A stretch of 49,515 nucleotides of DNA from Nemertoderma westbladi. Taxonomy: Eukaryota; Xenacoelomorpha; Nemertodermatida; Nemertodermatidae. Below the pieces are notes generated by a model, which ran no database searches, had not been told where the DNA came from, and saw nothing but the letters and a program-made list of their open reading frames with translations. The translations under genes were made by a program, and so were the position numbers. The stretch spans positions 1 to 49,515 of the forward strand of contig JAUCBJ010001308.1 in the NCBI GenBank assembly GCA_032718475.1, read 5' to 3'. Positions 9,190 through 21,899 of the stretch are shown piece after piece; position 1 is the first letter of the stretch; each line of letters opens with the position of its first letter.

Positions 9190-12100
9190 AAGCCAACACC
9201 AATACACTAGTTGTGTAACTGACTAACTAACTAACACCAACACCAATACACTAGTTCTGTAACTAACTAACTAACACCAACACCAATACACTAGTTGTAT
9301 AACTAACTAACTAACACCAACACCAATACACTAGTTGTGTAACTAACTAACTAACACCAACACCAATACACTAGTTGTGTAACTAACTAACCAACACCAA
9401 TACACTAGTTGTGTAACTAACTAACTAATACCAACACCAATACACTAGTTGTGTAACTAACTAACTAACACCAACACCAATACACTAGTTGTGTAACTGA
9501 CTAACTAACTAACACCAACACCAATACACTAGTTGTGTAACTAACTAACTAACACCAACACCAATACACTAGTTGTGTAACCAACTAACACCAACACCAA
9601 TACACTATTTGTGTAACTAACTAACTAACACCAACACCAATACACTAGTTGTGTAACTAACTAACTAACACCAACACCAATACACTAGTTGTGTAACTAA
9701 CTAACTAACACCAACACCAATACACTAGTTGTGTAACTAACTAACTAACACCAACACCAATACACTAGTTGTGTAACTGACTAACTAACTAACACCAACA
9801 CCAATACACTAGTTCTGTAACTAACTAACTAACACCAACACCAATACACTAGTTGTGTAACTAACTAACTAACACCAACACCAATACACTAGTTGTGTAA
9901 CTAACTAACTAACACCAACACCAATACACTAGTTGTGTAACTAACTAACCAACACCAATACACTAGTTGTGTAACTAACTAACTAATACCAACAACAATA
10001 CACTAGTTGTGTAACTAACTAACTAACACCAACACCAATACACTAGTTGTGTAACTAACTAACTAACACCTACACCAATACACTAGTTGTGTAACTAACT
10101 AACTAACACCAACCCAACACCAATACACTAGTTATGTAACTAACTAACTAACACCAACACCAATACACTAGTTGTGTAAATAACTAACCAACACCAATAC
10201 ACTAGTTGTGTAACTAACTAACTAACACCAACACCAATACACTAGTTGTGTAACTAACTAACCAACACCAACACCAATACACTAGTTGTGTAACTAACTA
10301 AACTAACTAATACCAACACCAATACACTAGTTGTGTAACTAACTAACTAACACCAACACCAATACACTAGTTGTGTAACTAACTAACTAACACCAACCCA
10401 ACACCAATACACTAGTTGTGTAACTAACTAACTAACACCAACACCAATACACTAGTTGTGTAAATAACTAACTACAGTAACACCAACACCAATACACTAG
10501 TTGTGTAACTAACTATCTAACACCAACACCAGTACACTAGTTGTGTAACTAACTAACTAACACCAACACCAATACACTAGTTGTGTAACTAACTAACTAC
10601 AGTAACACCAACACCAATACACTAGTTGTGTAACTAACTAACTACAGTAACACCAACACCAATACACTAGTTGTGTAACTAACTATCTAACACCAACACC
10701 AGTACACTAGTTGTGTAACTAACTAACTAACACCAACACCAATACACTAGTTGTGTAACTAACTAACTACAGTAACACCAACACCAATACACTAGTTGTG
10801 TAACTAACTAACTACAGTAACACCAACACCAATACACTAGTTGTGTAACTAACTAACTACAGTAACACCAACACCAATACACTAGTTGTGTAACTAACTA
10901 ACTAACACCAACACCAATACACTAGTTGTGTAACTAACTAACTAACACCAATACACTAGTTGTGTAACTAACTAACACCTACACCAATACACTAGTTGTG
11001 TACAACTAACTAACTAACTAACACCTACACCAATACACTAGTTGTGTAACCAACTAACACCAACACCAATACACTAGTTGTGTAACTAACTAACTAACAC
11101 CAACACCAATACACTAGTTGTGTAACCAACTAAATAACACCTACACCAATACACTAGTTGTGTAACTAACTAACTAACACCAACACCAATACACTAGTTG
11201 TGTAACTAACTAACTAACACCAACACCAATACACTAGTTGTGTAACTAACTAACTAACACCAACACCAATACACTAGTTGTGTAACTAACTAACTAACTA
11301 ACACCTACACCAATACACTAGTTGTGTAACCAACTAACACCAACACCAATACACTAGTTGTGTAACTAACTAACTAACACCAACACCAATACACTAGTTG
11401 TGTAACTAACTAACTAACACCTACACCAATACACTAGTTGTGTAACCAACTAACACCAACACCAATACACTAGTTGTGTAACTAACTAACTAACACCAAC
11501 ACCAATACACTAGTTGTGTAACTAACTAACTAACACCAACACAAATACACTAGTTGTGTAACTAACTAACTAACTAACACCTACACCAATACACTAGTTG
11601 TGTAACCAACTAACTAACACCAACACCAGTACACTAGTTGTGTAACTAACTAACTAACACCAATACAATAGTTGTGTAACTAACTAACACCTACAACAAT
11701 ACACTAGTAGTGTAACTAACTAACTAACTAACTAACACCTACACCAATACACTAGTTGTGTAACTAACTAACTAACACCAACACCAATACACTAGTTGTG
11801 TAACCAACTAACTAACACCAACACCAGTACACTAGTTGTGTAACTAACTAACTAACACCAATACACTAGTTGTGTAACTAACTAACACCTACACCAATAC
11901 ACTAGTTGTGTAACTAACTAACTAACTAACTAACACCTACACCAATACACTAGTTGTGTAACTAACTAACTAACACCAACACCAATACACTAGTTGTGTA
12001 ACTAACTAACCAACACCAATACACTAGTTGTGTAACTAACTAACTAACACCAACACCAATACACTAGTTGTGTAACTAACTAACTAACACCAACACCAAT

Positions 12101-15100
12101 ACACTGTGTAACTAACTAACTAACACCAATACACTAGTTGTGTAACTAACTAACACCTACACCAATACACTAGTTGTGTAACTAACTAACTAACTAACAC
12201 CTACACCAATACACTAGTTGTGTAACTAACTAACTAACACCAACACCAATACACTAGTTGTGTAACTAACTAACTAACACCTACACCAATACACTAGTTG
12301 TGTAACTAACTAACTAACTAACACCTACACCAATACACTAGTTGTGTAACCAACTAACTAACACCAACACCAATACACTAGTTGTGTAACTAACTAACTA
12401 ACTAACACCAACACCAATACACTAGTTGTGTAACTAACTAACACCTACACCAATACACTAGTTGTTTAACTAACTAACTAACTAACACCAACACCAATAC
12501 ACTAGTTGTGTAACTAACTAACTAACTAACACCAATACACTATTTGTGTAACTAACTAACTAACACCAACACCAATACACTAGTTGTGTAACTAACTAAC
12601 ACCTACACCAATACACTAGTTGTGTAACTAACTAACTAACTAACTAACTAACACCTACACCAATACACTAGTTGTGTAACCAACTAACTAACACCAACAC
12701 CAATACACTAGTTGTGTAACTAACTAACTAACACCAACACCAATACACTAGTTGTGTAACTAACTAACTAACACCAACACCAATACACTGTGTAACTAAC
12801 TAACACCAACACCAATACACTAGTTGTGTAACTAACTAACTAACACCAATACACTAGTTGTGTAACAAACTAACTAACACCAACACCAATACACTAGTTG
12901 TGTAACTAACTAACTAACACCAACACCAATACACTAGTTGTGTAACTAACTAACTAACCAACACCAATACACTAGTTGTGTAACTAACTAACTAACACCA
13001 ACACCAATACACTAGTTGTGTAACTAACTAACTAACACCAATACACTAGTTGTGTAACTAACTAACACCTACACCAATACACTAGTTGTGTAACTAACTA
13101 ACTAACTAACACCTACACCAATACACTAGTTGTGTAACTAACTAACTAACACCAACACCAATACACTAGTTGTGTAACTAACTAACTAACACCTACACCA
13201 ATACACTAGTTGTGTAACTAACTAACTAACTAACACCTACACCAATACACTAGTTGTGTAACCAACTAACTAACACCAACACCAATACACTAGTTGTGTA
13301 ACTAACTAACTAACTAACACCAACACCAATACACTAGTTGTGTAACTAACTAACACCTACACCAATACACTAGTTGTTTAACTAACTAACTAACTAACAC
13401 CAACACCAATACACTAGTTGTGTAACTAACTAACTAACTAACACCAATACACTATTTGTGTAACTAACTAACTAACACCAACACCAATACACTAGTTGTG
13501 TAACTAACTAACACCTACACCAATACACTAGTTGTGTAACTAACTAACTAACTAACTAACTAACACCTACACCAATACACTAGTTGTGTAACCAACTAAC
13601 TAACACCAACACCAATACACTAGTTGTGTAACTAACTAACTAACACCAACACCAATACACTAGTTGTGTAACTAACTAACTAACACCAACACCAATACAC
13701 TGTGTAACTAACTAACACCAACACCAATACACTAGTTGTGTAACTAACTAACTAACACCAATACACTAGTTGTGTAACAAACTAACTAACACCAACACCA
13801 ATACACTAGTTGTGTAACTAACTAACTAACACCAACACCAATACACTAGTTGTGTAACTAACTAACTAACACCAACACCAATACACTAGTTGTGTAACTA
13901 ACTAACTAACACCAACACCAATACACTAGTTGTGTAACTAACTAACCAACACCAATACACTAGTTGTGTAACTAACTAACTAATACCAACACCAATACAC
14001 TAGTTGTGTAACTAACTAACTAACACCAACACCAATACACTAGTTGTGTAACTAACTAACTAACACCAACACCAATACACTAGTTGTGTAACTAACTAAC
14101 TAACACCAACACCAATACACTAGTTGTGTAACTAACTAACTAACACCAACACCAATACACTAGTTGTGTAACTAACTAACTAACACCAATACACTAGTTG
14201 TGTAACTAACTAACCAACACCAATACACTAGTTGTGTAACTAACTAACACCAACACCAATACACTAGTTGTATAACTAACTAACTAACACCAACACCAAT
14301 ACACTAGTTGTGTAACTAACTAACACCAACACCAATACACTAGTTGTATAACTAACTAACTAACACCAACACCAATACACTAGTTGTGTAACTAACTAAC
14401 TAACACCAACACCAATACACTAGTTGTGTAACTAACTAACTAATACCAACACCAATACACTAGTTGTATAACTAACTAACTAATACCAACACCAATACAC
14501 TAGTTGTGTAACTAACTAACTAACACCAACACCAATACACTAGTTGTGTAACTAACTAACTAACACCAACACCAATACACTAGTTGTGTAACTAACTAAC
14601 CAACACCAATACACTAGTTGTGTAACTAACTAACTAATACCAACACCAATACACTAGTTGTGTAACTAACTAACTAACACCAACACCAATACACTAGTTG
14701 TGTAACTAACTAACACCAACACCAATACACTAGTTGTGTAACTAACTAACTAACACCAACACCAATTCACTAGTTGTGTAACAAACTAACTAACACCAAC
14801 ACCAATACACTAGTTGTGTAACTAACTAACTAACACCAACACCAATACACTAGTTGTGTAACTAACTAACTAACACCAACACCAATACACTAGTTGTGTA
14901 ACTAACTAACTAACACCAACACCAATACACTAGTTGTGTAACTAACTAACCAACACCAATACACTAGTTGTGTAACTAACTAACTAATACCAACACCAAT
15001 ACACTAGTTGTGTAACTAACTAACCAACACCAACACCAATACACTAGTTGTGTAACTAACTAACACCAACACCAATACACTAGTTGTGTAACTAACTAAC

Positions 15101-17920
15101 TAACACCTACACCAATACACTAGTTGTGTAACCAACTAACACCAACACCAATACACTAGTTGTGTAACTAACTAACTAACACCAACACCAATACACTAGT
15201 TGTGTAAATAACTAACTAACACCAACACCAATACACTAGTTGTGTAACTAACTAACACCAACACCAATACACTAGTTGTGTAACTAACTAACTAATACCA
15301 ACACCAATACACTAGTTGTGTAACTAACTAACTAACACCAACACCAATACACTAGTTGTGTAACTAACTAACTAACACCAACACCAATACACTAGTTGTG
15401 TAACTAACTAACCAACACCAATACACTAGTTGTGTAACTAACTAACTAATACCAACACCAATACACTAGTTGTGTAACTAACTAACTAACACCAACACCA
15501 ATACACTAGTTGTGTAACTAACTAACACCAACACCAATACACTAGTTGTGTAACTAACTAACTAACACCAACACCAATACACTAGTTGTGTAACAAACTA
15601 ACTAACACCAACACCAATACACTAGTTGTGTAACTAACTAACTAACACCAACACCAATACACTAGTTGTGTAACTAACTAACTAACACCAACACCAATAC
15701 ACTAGTTGTGTAACTAACTAACTAACACCAACACCAATACACTAGTTGTGTAACTAACTAACCAACACCAATACACTAGTTGTGTAACTAACTAACTAAT
15801 ACCAACACCAATACACTAGTTGTGTAACTAACTAACTAACACCAACACCAATACACTAGTTGTGTAACTAACTAACTAACACCAACACCAATACACTAGT
15901 TGTGTAACTAACTAACTAACACCAACACCAATACACTAGTTGTGTAACTAACTAACTAACACCAACACCAATACACTAGTTGTGTAACTAACTAACTAAC
16001 ACCAATACACTAGTTGTGTAACTAACTAACCAACACCAATACACTAGTTGTGTAACTAACTAACACCAACACCAATACACTAGTTGTATAACTAACTAAC
16101 GAACACCAACAGCAATACACTAGTTGTGTAACTAACTAACACCAACACCAATACACTAGTTGTATAACTAACTAACTAACACCAACACCAATACACTAGT
16201 TGTGTAACTAACTAACTAACACCAACACCAATACACTAGTTGTGTAACTAACTAACTAATACCAACACCAATACACTAGTTGTATAACTAACTAACTAAT
16301 ACCAACACCAATACACTAGTTGTGTAACTAACTAACTAACACCAACACCAATACACTAGTTGTGTAACTAACTAACTAACACCAACACCAATACACTAGT
16401 TGTGTAACTAACTAACCAACACCAATACACTAGTTGTGTAACTAACTAACTAATACCAACACCAATACACTAGTTGTGTAACTAACTAACTAACACCAAC
16501 ACCAATACACTAGTTGTGTAACTAACTAACACCAACACCAATACACTAGTTGTGTAACTAACTAACTAACACCAACACCAATACACTAGTTGTGTAACAA
16601 ACTAACTAACACCAACACCAACACCAATACACTAGTTGTGTAACTAACTAACTAACACCAACACCAATACACTAGTTGTGTAACTAACTAACTAACACCA
16701 ACACCAATACACTAGTTGTGTAACTAACACCAACACCAATACACTAGTTGTGTAACTAACTAACCAACACCAATACACTAGTTGTGTAACTAACTAACTA
16801 ATACCAACACCAATACACTAGTTGTGTAACTAACTAACCAACACCAACACCAATACACTAGTTGTGTAACTAACTAACACCAACACCAATACACTAGTTG
16901 TGTAACTAACTAACTAACACCTACACCAATACACTAGTTGTGTAACCAACTAACACCAACACCAATACACTAGTTGTGTAACTAACTAACTAACACCAAC
17001 ACCAATACACTAGTTGTGTAACTAACTAACTAACACCAACACCAATACACTAGTTGTGTAACTAACTAACTAACACCAACACCAATACACTAGTTGTGTA
17101 ACTAACTAACACCAACACCAATACACTAGTTGTGTAACTAACTAACTAATACCAACACCAATACACTAGTTGTGTAACTAACTAACTAACACCAACACCA
17201 ATACACTAGTTGTGTAACTAACTAACTAACACCAACACCAATACACTAGTTGTGTAACTAACTAACACCAACACCAATACACTAGTTGTGTAACTAACTA
17301 ACTAACACCTACACCAATACACTAGTTGTGTAACCAACTAACACCAACACCAATACACTAGTTGTGTAACTAACTAACTAACACCAACACCAATACACTA
17401 GTTGTGTAACTAACTAACTAACACCAACACCAATACACTAGTTGTGTAACTAACTAACTAACACCAACACCAATACACTAGTTGTGTAACTAACTAACTA
17501 ACACCAACACCAATACACTAGTTGTGTAATTAACTAACCAACACCAATACACTAGTTGTGTAACTAACTAACTAATACCAACACCAATACACTAGTTGTG
17601 TAACTAACTAACTAATACCAACACCAATACACTAGTTCTGTAACTAACTAACTAATACCAACACCAATACACTAGTTGTGTAACTAACTAACTAACACCA
17701 ACACCAATACTCTAGTTGTGTAACTAACTAACTAACACCAACACCAATACACTAGTTGTGTAACTAACTAACTAACACCAACACCAATACACTAGTTGTG
17801 TAACTAACTAACTAACACCAACACCAATACACTAGTTGTGTAACTAACTAACTAACACCAACACCAATACACTAGTTGTGTAACTAACTAACTAACACCA
17901 ACACCAATACACTAGTTGTG
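9190..17920 (+). repeat. 40-bp satellite array, about 8.7 kb
   Basis: Roughly 215 monomers of about 40 bp with core CAATACACTAGTTGTGTAA followed by two to four CTAA units and ACCAACAC. Length variation comes mainly from the number of CTAA repeats and the presence of one or two ACCAAC blocks. Monomers carry a SpeI-like ACTAGT and a short hairpin (TACAC/GTGTA around TAGTT). Stop codons (TAA) occur in all forward frames. Nested duplications with 912-bp and 1816-bp offsets are described in the findings. The array ends abruptly at CTAGTTGTGG (17920). Confidence 0.97.
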
Positions 17921-18175
17921 GCTTTACCAGCAGCTATGGTAAACATTCGGACTATTTGTTCTGGTGCAGGTCAGTATGGAAGAGCTATCACATGTTTTGT
18001 CAGAGGTCCCTGGTTCGAATACAGGTCCCAGCGTTAATTATTCAACAGTTTTATATCCGTACGGTTCTATTTACCTATCTTACTGTACCAGCGTTCGTTC
18101 ATTATTGTGGGGCGAGCGACGAAAATAAGCGAGCTTAGCATACATACCGGTACCACAAACTCAATCGGTGTGTGT
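17921..18175 (+). other. Satellite-flanking segment with a tRNA-like B box
   Basis: Directly after the satellite there is a unique segment with GGTTCGAATAC (about 18012-18022), resembling a tRNA/SINE B box, with the inverted match GGTCCC/ATACAGGTCCC nearby. A convincing A box and acceptor stem are missing, so this is at most a decayed tRNA-derived element. GCGAGCGACGAAAATAAGCG near 18111 is related to the motif cluster at 4817-5232. Confidence 0.35.
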
Positions 18176-19290
18176 CGTTCTGTTGCTGTCATTTTTAAAC
18201 GTTAATAACTCAGCCAAATGTTAATGAAATTTAACCAAACTTGGTACACATGTAGTCTGGCCAAAGTTTAGAAATTTTCCAAGTTGAATTTTCGTGTGGC
18301 CTTCGAGAATCTAAGATAATAGCAGTTAATTAGTTAATTAAGTTGATTAGGGTAAAAACAGCATAACTATCGGCGTAAGGTAAGGTTTAATAATTTTTAC
18401 AAATTGGTTTACCTCCACACTTAAAAATATACTACTTTTAAAACACTTATTTCCTGTTAATACCTCAGCCTTTCATTAATCTTTTGGGTTGGGGTGGTGC
18501 AGATTAAGAGCTCGTTTAAAGCGAGGGAGGGAACTTTTATCTCTTCTTTGATTTATTCTTATTGGCTGTTTGGGTAAATTTCTTATTTATTTATTTAAAT
18601 TTCTTAAGTACCGATTTTGAGATAGAATTGCTCAATTTTAATCTGTATCTGATAACTGAGCCTGGTGAGGGAGAACAATATAATAAAATTGGTATGTGGG
18701 TAAACTGTAAAGTAGAACTAACCAAAATCTACTGGAACTGAAAATTTATTTCATTTACACTGAATTGTATTTCAGTTTCCTTCCAGAAGTCCCTAAAAAC
18801 TGTGTCATTATTATTACGTGCCATTTAGTACGTTTACACAGGAGAATCAACGCAAAGGAATTCCTCTGCGCCGCCATTGGCTGCAATTGTTTATTACAGC
18901 TACAGGACGGATTATCAGCTCATCATTGGCTGCGGCTTCATAGATCATGTCCAACTATATCAATACTTATTGCACGGTTATCAAGTTATTTATATATTAA
19001 GTTGGAAAATAACTTTAATAAATTAAATAATTATAATAACTAATAAATTAAGTTGGGCAATAAATGTGTTATTACACATTATTAACAATTCTAAAAGGGT
19101 TTTGTTTGGGGGCAAGTGAAGTAAATGGGGCTTGGTATTTTGGGGGGATTAAATATATATCAATATATATTTAATCATTAAATTGTATTTGTGCATTCAG
19201 AATGATTAAATAATGCATAACTAAATACTGTATAACTATAAGTTCATACTGGTGCACGCGGGACCATTTATAGTAAACATATTAATATCA
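18176..19290. other. AT-rich intronic DNA, no gene seen
   Basis: Part of intron 3. The phrase GTTAATAACTCAGCCAAATG near 18201 recurs in altered form near 18457 (GTTAATACCTCAGCC), suggesting a duplicated or dispersed element. The open frame at 18765-19043 starts with an alternative codon, ends in simple sequence and has no recognisable domain. Confidence 0.5.
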
Positions 19291-19299
19291 AGGGAAGTG

Positions 19300-19385
19300 G
19301 TTTAACCGTTTAATTATAGCGGAGCCTTGAACTCGGGTCTCCGACTCCAGATGACGTGGGTTCGAGTCCGGGAATGTGGCCAGGG
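19300..19385 (+). repeat. tRNA-derived SINE-like head
   Basis: A perfect B-box-like GGTTCGAGTCC at 19359-19369 is preceded by GTCTCCGACTCCAGATGACG, a phrase common in tRNA-derived SINE heads, and by AGTGGTTTAACCG further upstream as a possible A-box region. Cloverleaf pairing is incomplete. I see no clear 3' tail or target duplication, so it is probably a fragment. Confidence 0.5.
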
Positions 19386-19652
19386 AAATTTGCATTCCGG
19401 TTTCGCATAAATATCCGTTATGCCTATATATAAAGACTGTTTCCGTGTTACATTACCATAATCAATAGTTTACTGTAGTTAAAAAAAACTTTTAAAAAAA
19501 ACCAGCTTTATTATTATTATTCAATTAAAAAATCAATCTTCATTTCCATACTGCACGTCAACTTACGTATTAAACATAAAGACAGAACAGAGCACGAAAT
19601 ATGTACAGTACGGCCTACCTAGCCTGCTGTACAGACTTGTATCACTATTCGC

Positions 19653-20147
19653 TAGGGGCCGTCCAAGTATGACGTCTGCACTTTTCCCCAAAATGTTGAC
19701 CCCCTCCCTCCCCTAAATCAGATGTCATCAGATAGGCGTTGACCCCCCCCCCCCCCCCCCCCCCCTAAATCAGATTAAAAAAAAATTTGTAATAAACTTA
19801 ATAGTTTATTACAACAATTTTTTTATTTTATTTTTTTTATTATGAAGATGTTTCATTTTCAGGCGAACCCCAGTACCGCAGTACCCCAGTAGCATGCGTC
19901 CGAATCACTGAAACATGGTGACTGGTAACTGAAACAGAAGGTCGTGCTAAGGGCCTTCCGGGGCTTCGAACAATTAAAATAGGCAAGCTATTTACTCTTC
20001 TGCTATATCTCTTCTAGCACCTATAAATTAACATGCTGACGTCAGATTTTGGCTGACCCCCACCCCTCCCCTCATCAGCACGTCATCAGATTTTCCCAAC
20101 CCCCCTCCCCCCCTAAAGTGCTGACGTCATACTTGGACGGCCCCCTA
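19653..20147. mobile_element. MITE with GGGGCCGTCC terminal inverted repeats
   Basis: About 495 bp bounded by TAGGGGCCGTCCAAGTATGA on the left and its inverted counterpart (CATACTTGGACGGCCCCCTA) on the right, followed inward on both sides by GACGTC, C-rich GACCCCC(T)CCC blocks and repeated CATCAGAT words. No coding sequence. GGGGCCGTCCAA-type termini are familiar from small non-autonomous DNA transposons in many marine animals. TA flanks both ends and could be the target duplication. It includes a run of about 23 C at 19743-19765. Confidence 0.8.
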
Positions 20148-20895
20148 CCAGTCCACAGCTTCAGAGCTTCGCAGCTTTATCCCTTTCAGTCGGACAGCAA
20201 TTATAAGTGATGAAAAAACAAAACCACACACATGTACCGGTCCTGGAAACCGCACCGGTACTAAGCCTATACCATGCCAAGCAGCTTGGTCAGCCCACTA
20301 CTGCCTGGATACATGCTGAGTACCGTACCGGTCTGGTACTTTCAATTTCAGACAATGGATAATGATACAAATATGTGTTGTGGTACCGGTCTGCTGGTAG
20401 GTTCTGACAATCTGATTTGCTAATAGAGCTTGGCCTAGGATAATAGGCAGTTGCATAGCAACGCGGGAATATCACTGTTATTTTCCCGTGGGCAAAAAAT
20501 GATATTTTTTAGGTAGCCCACTATTATAAATGATATTTATCCCGCTCATTAATGGGGAATAACACTGAGTTTTGTGCAGAAATAGATACAATAACAGGAA
20601 TACGTTTTAATCAAGTTATATATTTTCTTAATTTCGTACACCGTTGATGATTCATTGGAAAAATATGTAATAATAAGAATAGGAACGAAAATAATTAGCC
20701 GCCATCTATATAAATAAATAATTGTTGTTCTTATAAAGTCCTTTTTAAATTTAATTTACTCATTCATGAATCAATCAATTTAACATCTATAGATGTTAAA
20801 ACATAAAAATACTTAATAAATGACATAAAAAGATTCCTTATTTTAACTCCGTATTCATTCATTATACTTATTAATTTCCGATGGGTTGCTGTTAG
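20148..20895. other. 3' end of intron 3, no gene seen
   Basis: AT-rich, with ACCGGT words and a short palindrome AACATCTATAGATGTT near 20782. Ends at the exon 4 acceptor. Confidence 0.5.
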
Positions 20896-21069
20896 ATGGA
20901 ACACTTGCGAATTGAGCAGCAACGTATGTCAATAAAACACGCGCTGAACTCCCAAACTGACAAGCAGTTCAGGGAATACGCGAGGCAGCAGTTCCCCAAC
21001 GACTCGGATAGTCAAGAGAAGCTGATTGGCGAGTTGCAGCACCAACATTACCTCGAGTATATGCAGCAG
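20896..21069 (+). CDS. ACBD3: ACBD3 exon 4 (Q-rich central segment)
   Basis: 58 residues, phase 0 at both ends, acceptor TTGCTGTTAG and donor CAG|GTGAGG. It contains IEQQRMSIKHALNSQTDKQF, then YARQQFP and ELQHQHYLEYMQQ. Vertebrate ACBD3 has the same order (LEQQKQQIMAALNSQT, QFQQYAAQQYPG, LQEQHYQQYMQQ), so this is a diagnostic match to the glutamine-rich segment that in mammals contacts PI4KB. The exon starts with ATG, but this is an internal methionine; reading continues from exon 3 without a gap in phase. It lies 12 kb from exon 3 because of the satellite. Confidence 0.94.
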
Positions 21070-21265
21070 GTGAGGTCGTGCTAATCCAATCGCATAGCTA
21101 GCCCCGTCGCGGTCGGTATCAGTTACATTAGTTACGTCTTGTATAGTTTACGTCACGCCTTGTCTGTGTACAGGGTAGAGCCGCACTGCGGGGTGTGACT
21201 GTATAATTCTTGCCCGTTTGCTGCGGATATTCGTATATTCGCTGATATAACTTTTCACATTTTAG

Positions 21266-21397
21266 GTTCAGTCTCAGTTACAAGTCGAAGTGCCAACTAA
21301 AGATATTTCCCATGAAACACAAGAGGAAACAGATGTTGATGCAGAGTGCATGACTCATTCAGAGGGTGGGAGCCATTACCGGGATTATATGCAACGG
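21266..21397 (+). CDS. ACBD3: ACBD3 exon 5 (first of a duplicated exon pair)
   Basis: 44 residues, phase 0 at both ends, acceptor CACATTTTAG and donor CGG|GTTAGT. It begins VQSQLQVEVPTKDIS, corresponding to the V/Q-rich stretch after YMQQ in vertebrate ACBD3, and then becomes acidic (HETQEETDVDAE). It ends HYRDYMQR, echoing HYLEYMQQ at the end of exon 4. The first 47 or so bases and the preceding 25 intron bases are almost identical to exon 6, 512 bp downstream. No stop codon. Whether it is constitutive or alternative cannot be decided from DNA alone. Confidence 0.75.
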
Positions 21398-21777
21398 GTT
21401 AGTGAGGTGGAGTTGGGTGGCCTATGAGTAACATAGAAAAATATAAAGTAAATAAAAAAATTAAACAAAAAAAAAATAGACAGTTTACAAGTCAAGAAAT
21501 ATCAGATTTTCGAAGTTCTATGTCTGTTTGTATGTCTGTATGTCCTTTTTCGAATTTTTCCCTATGCTTATATCTGTCATGTTCGTTAGTAATATATCAT
21601 CTGTGTTGGCTATCAGGAAGGGCATGTGATTACGGAGGATATGAGATGCCAATACAGTATGTTGAAGTTACAGTACAGATATTTAGTTTGAATCGGTTTA
21701 GTTTAGTTTGCATCGGTTGCGGGTATATAATTTAGAGTATCGTATGATTGTAGCTGATATAACTTTTCACATTTTAG

Positions 21778-21899
21778 GTTCAGTCTCAGTTACAAGCCGA
21801 AGTGCCAACTAAGGATATTTCCCTTGAAACCCAAGAGGAAGACACTGAGGACATGTCTCATGCAGCGGCGGAAACTCATTACAACACCCAACTACTAGC
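21778..21899 (+). CDS. ACBD3: ACBD3 exon 6 (second of a duplicated exon pair)
   Basis: Begins VQSQLQAEVPTKDIS, near-identical to exon 5, continues with an acidic stretch (LETQEEDTEDMSH) and ends around HYNTQLL. The acceptor is the same CACATTTTAG as exon 5. The end is ambiguous: a strong GTAAGT donor starts at 21900 and gives a phase-2 exit, but unspliced reading meets TAA at 21901-21903. With splicing the gene continues to the GOLD domain, which I do not see in this window. Without splicing the product would be about 326 residues and lack that domain. The donor quality makes continuation more likely. Confidence 0.7.

Larger units (their letters stand above)
8899..20895 (+). other. ACBD3 intron 3, about 12 kb, mostly satellite
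   Basis: Phase-0 intron between GTAAGT (8899) and GTTGCTGTTAG (20895). About 73% of it is one 40-bp satellite array. The remaining 3 kb on the 3' side holds tRNA-like fragments and a MITE. No coding exon was recognised inside, but a short E/R-rich exon would be hard to see. Confidence 0.75.

Noticed and set aside
9190-17920. Possible CRISPR array or telomere repeat
   Set aside because: There are no unique spacers between repeats; the units are near-identical 40-mers. The unit is not a TTAGGG-type repeat, and the array is internal to a eukaryotic intron.
21424-21735. 103-codon frame between ACBD3 exons 5 and 6
   Set aside because: Runs through intron 5, contains a TGTCTGTATGTC simple repeat, starts with an unsupported codon and has no domain.
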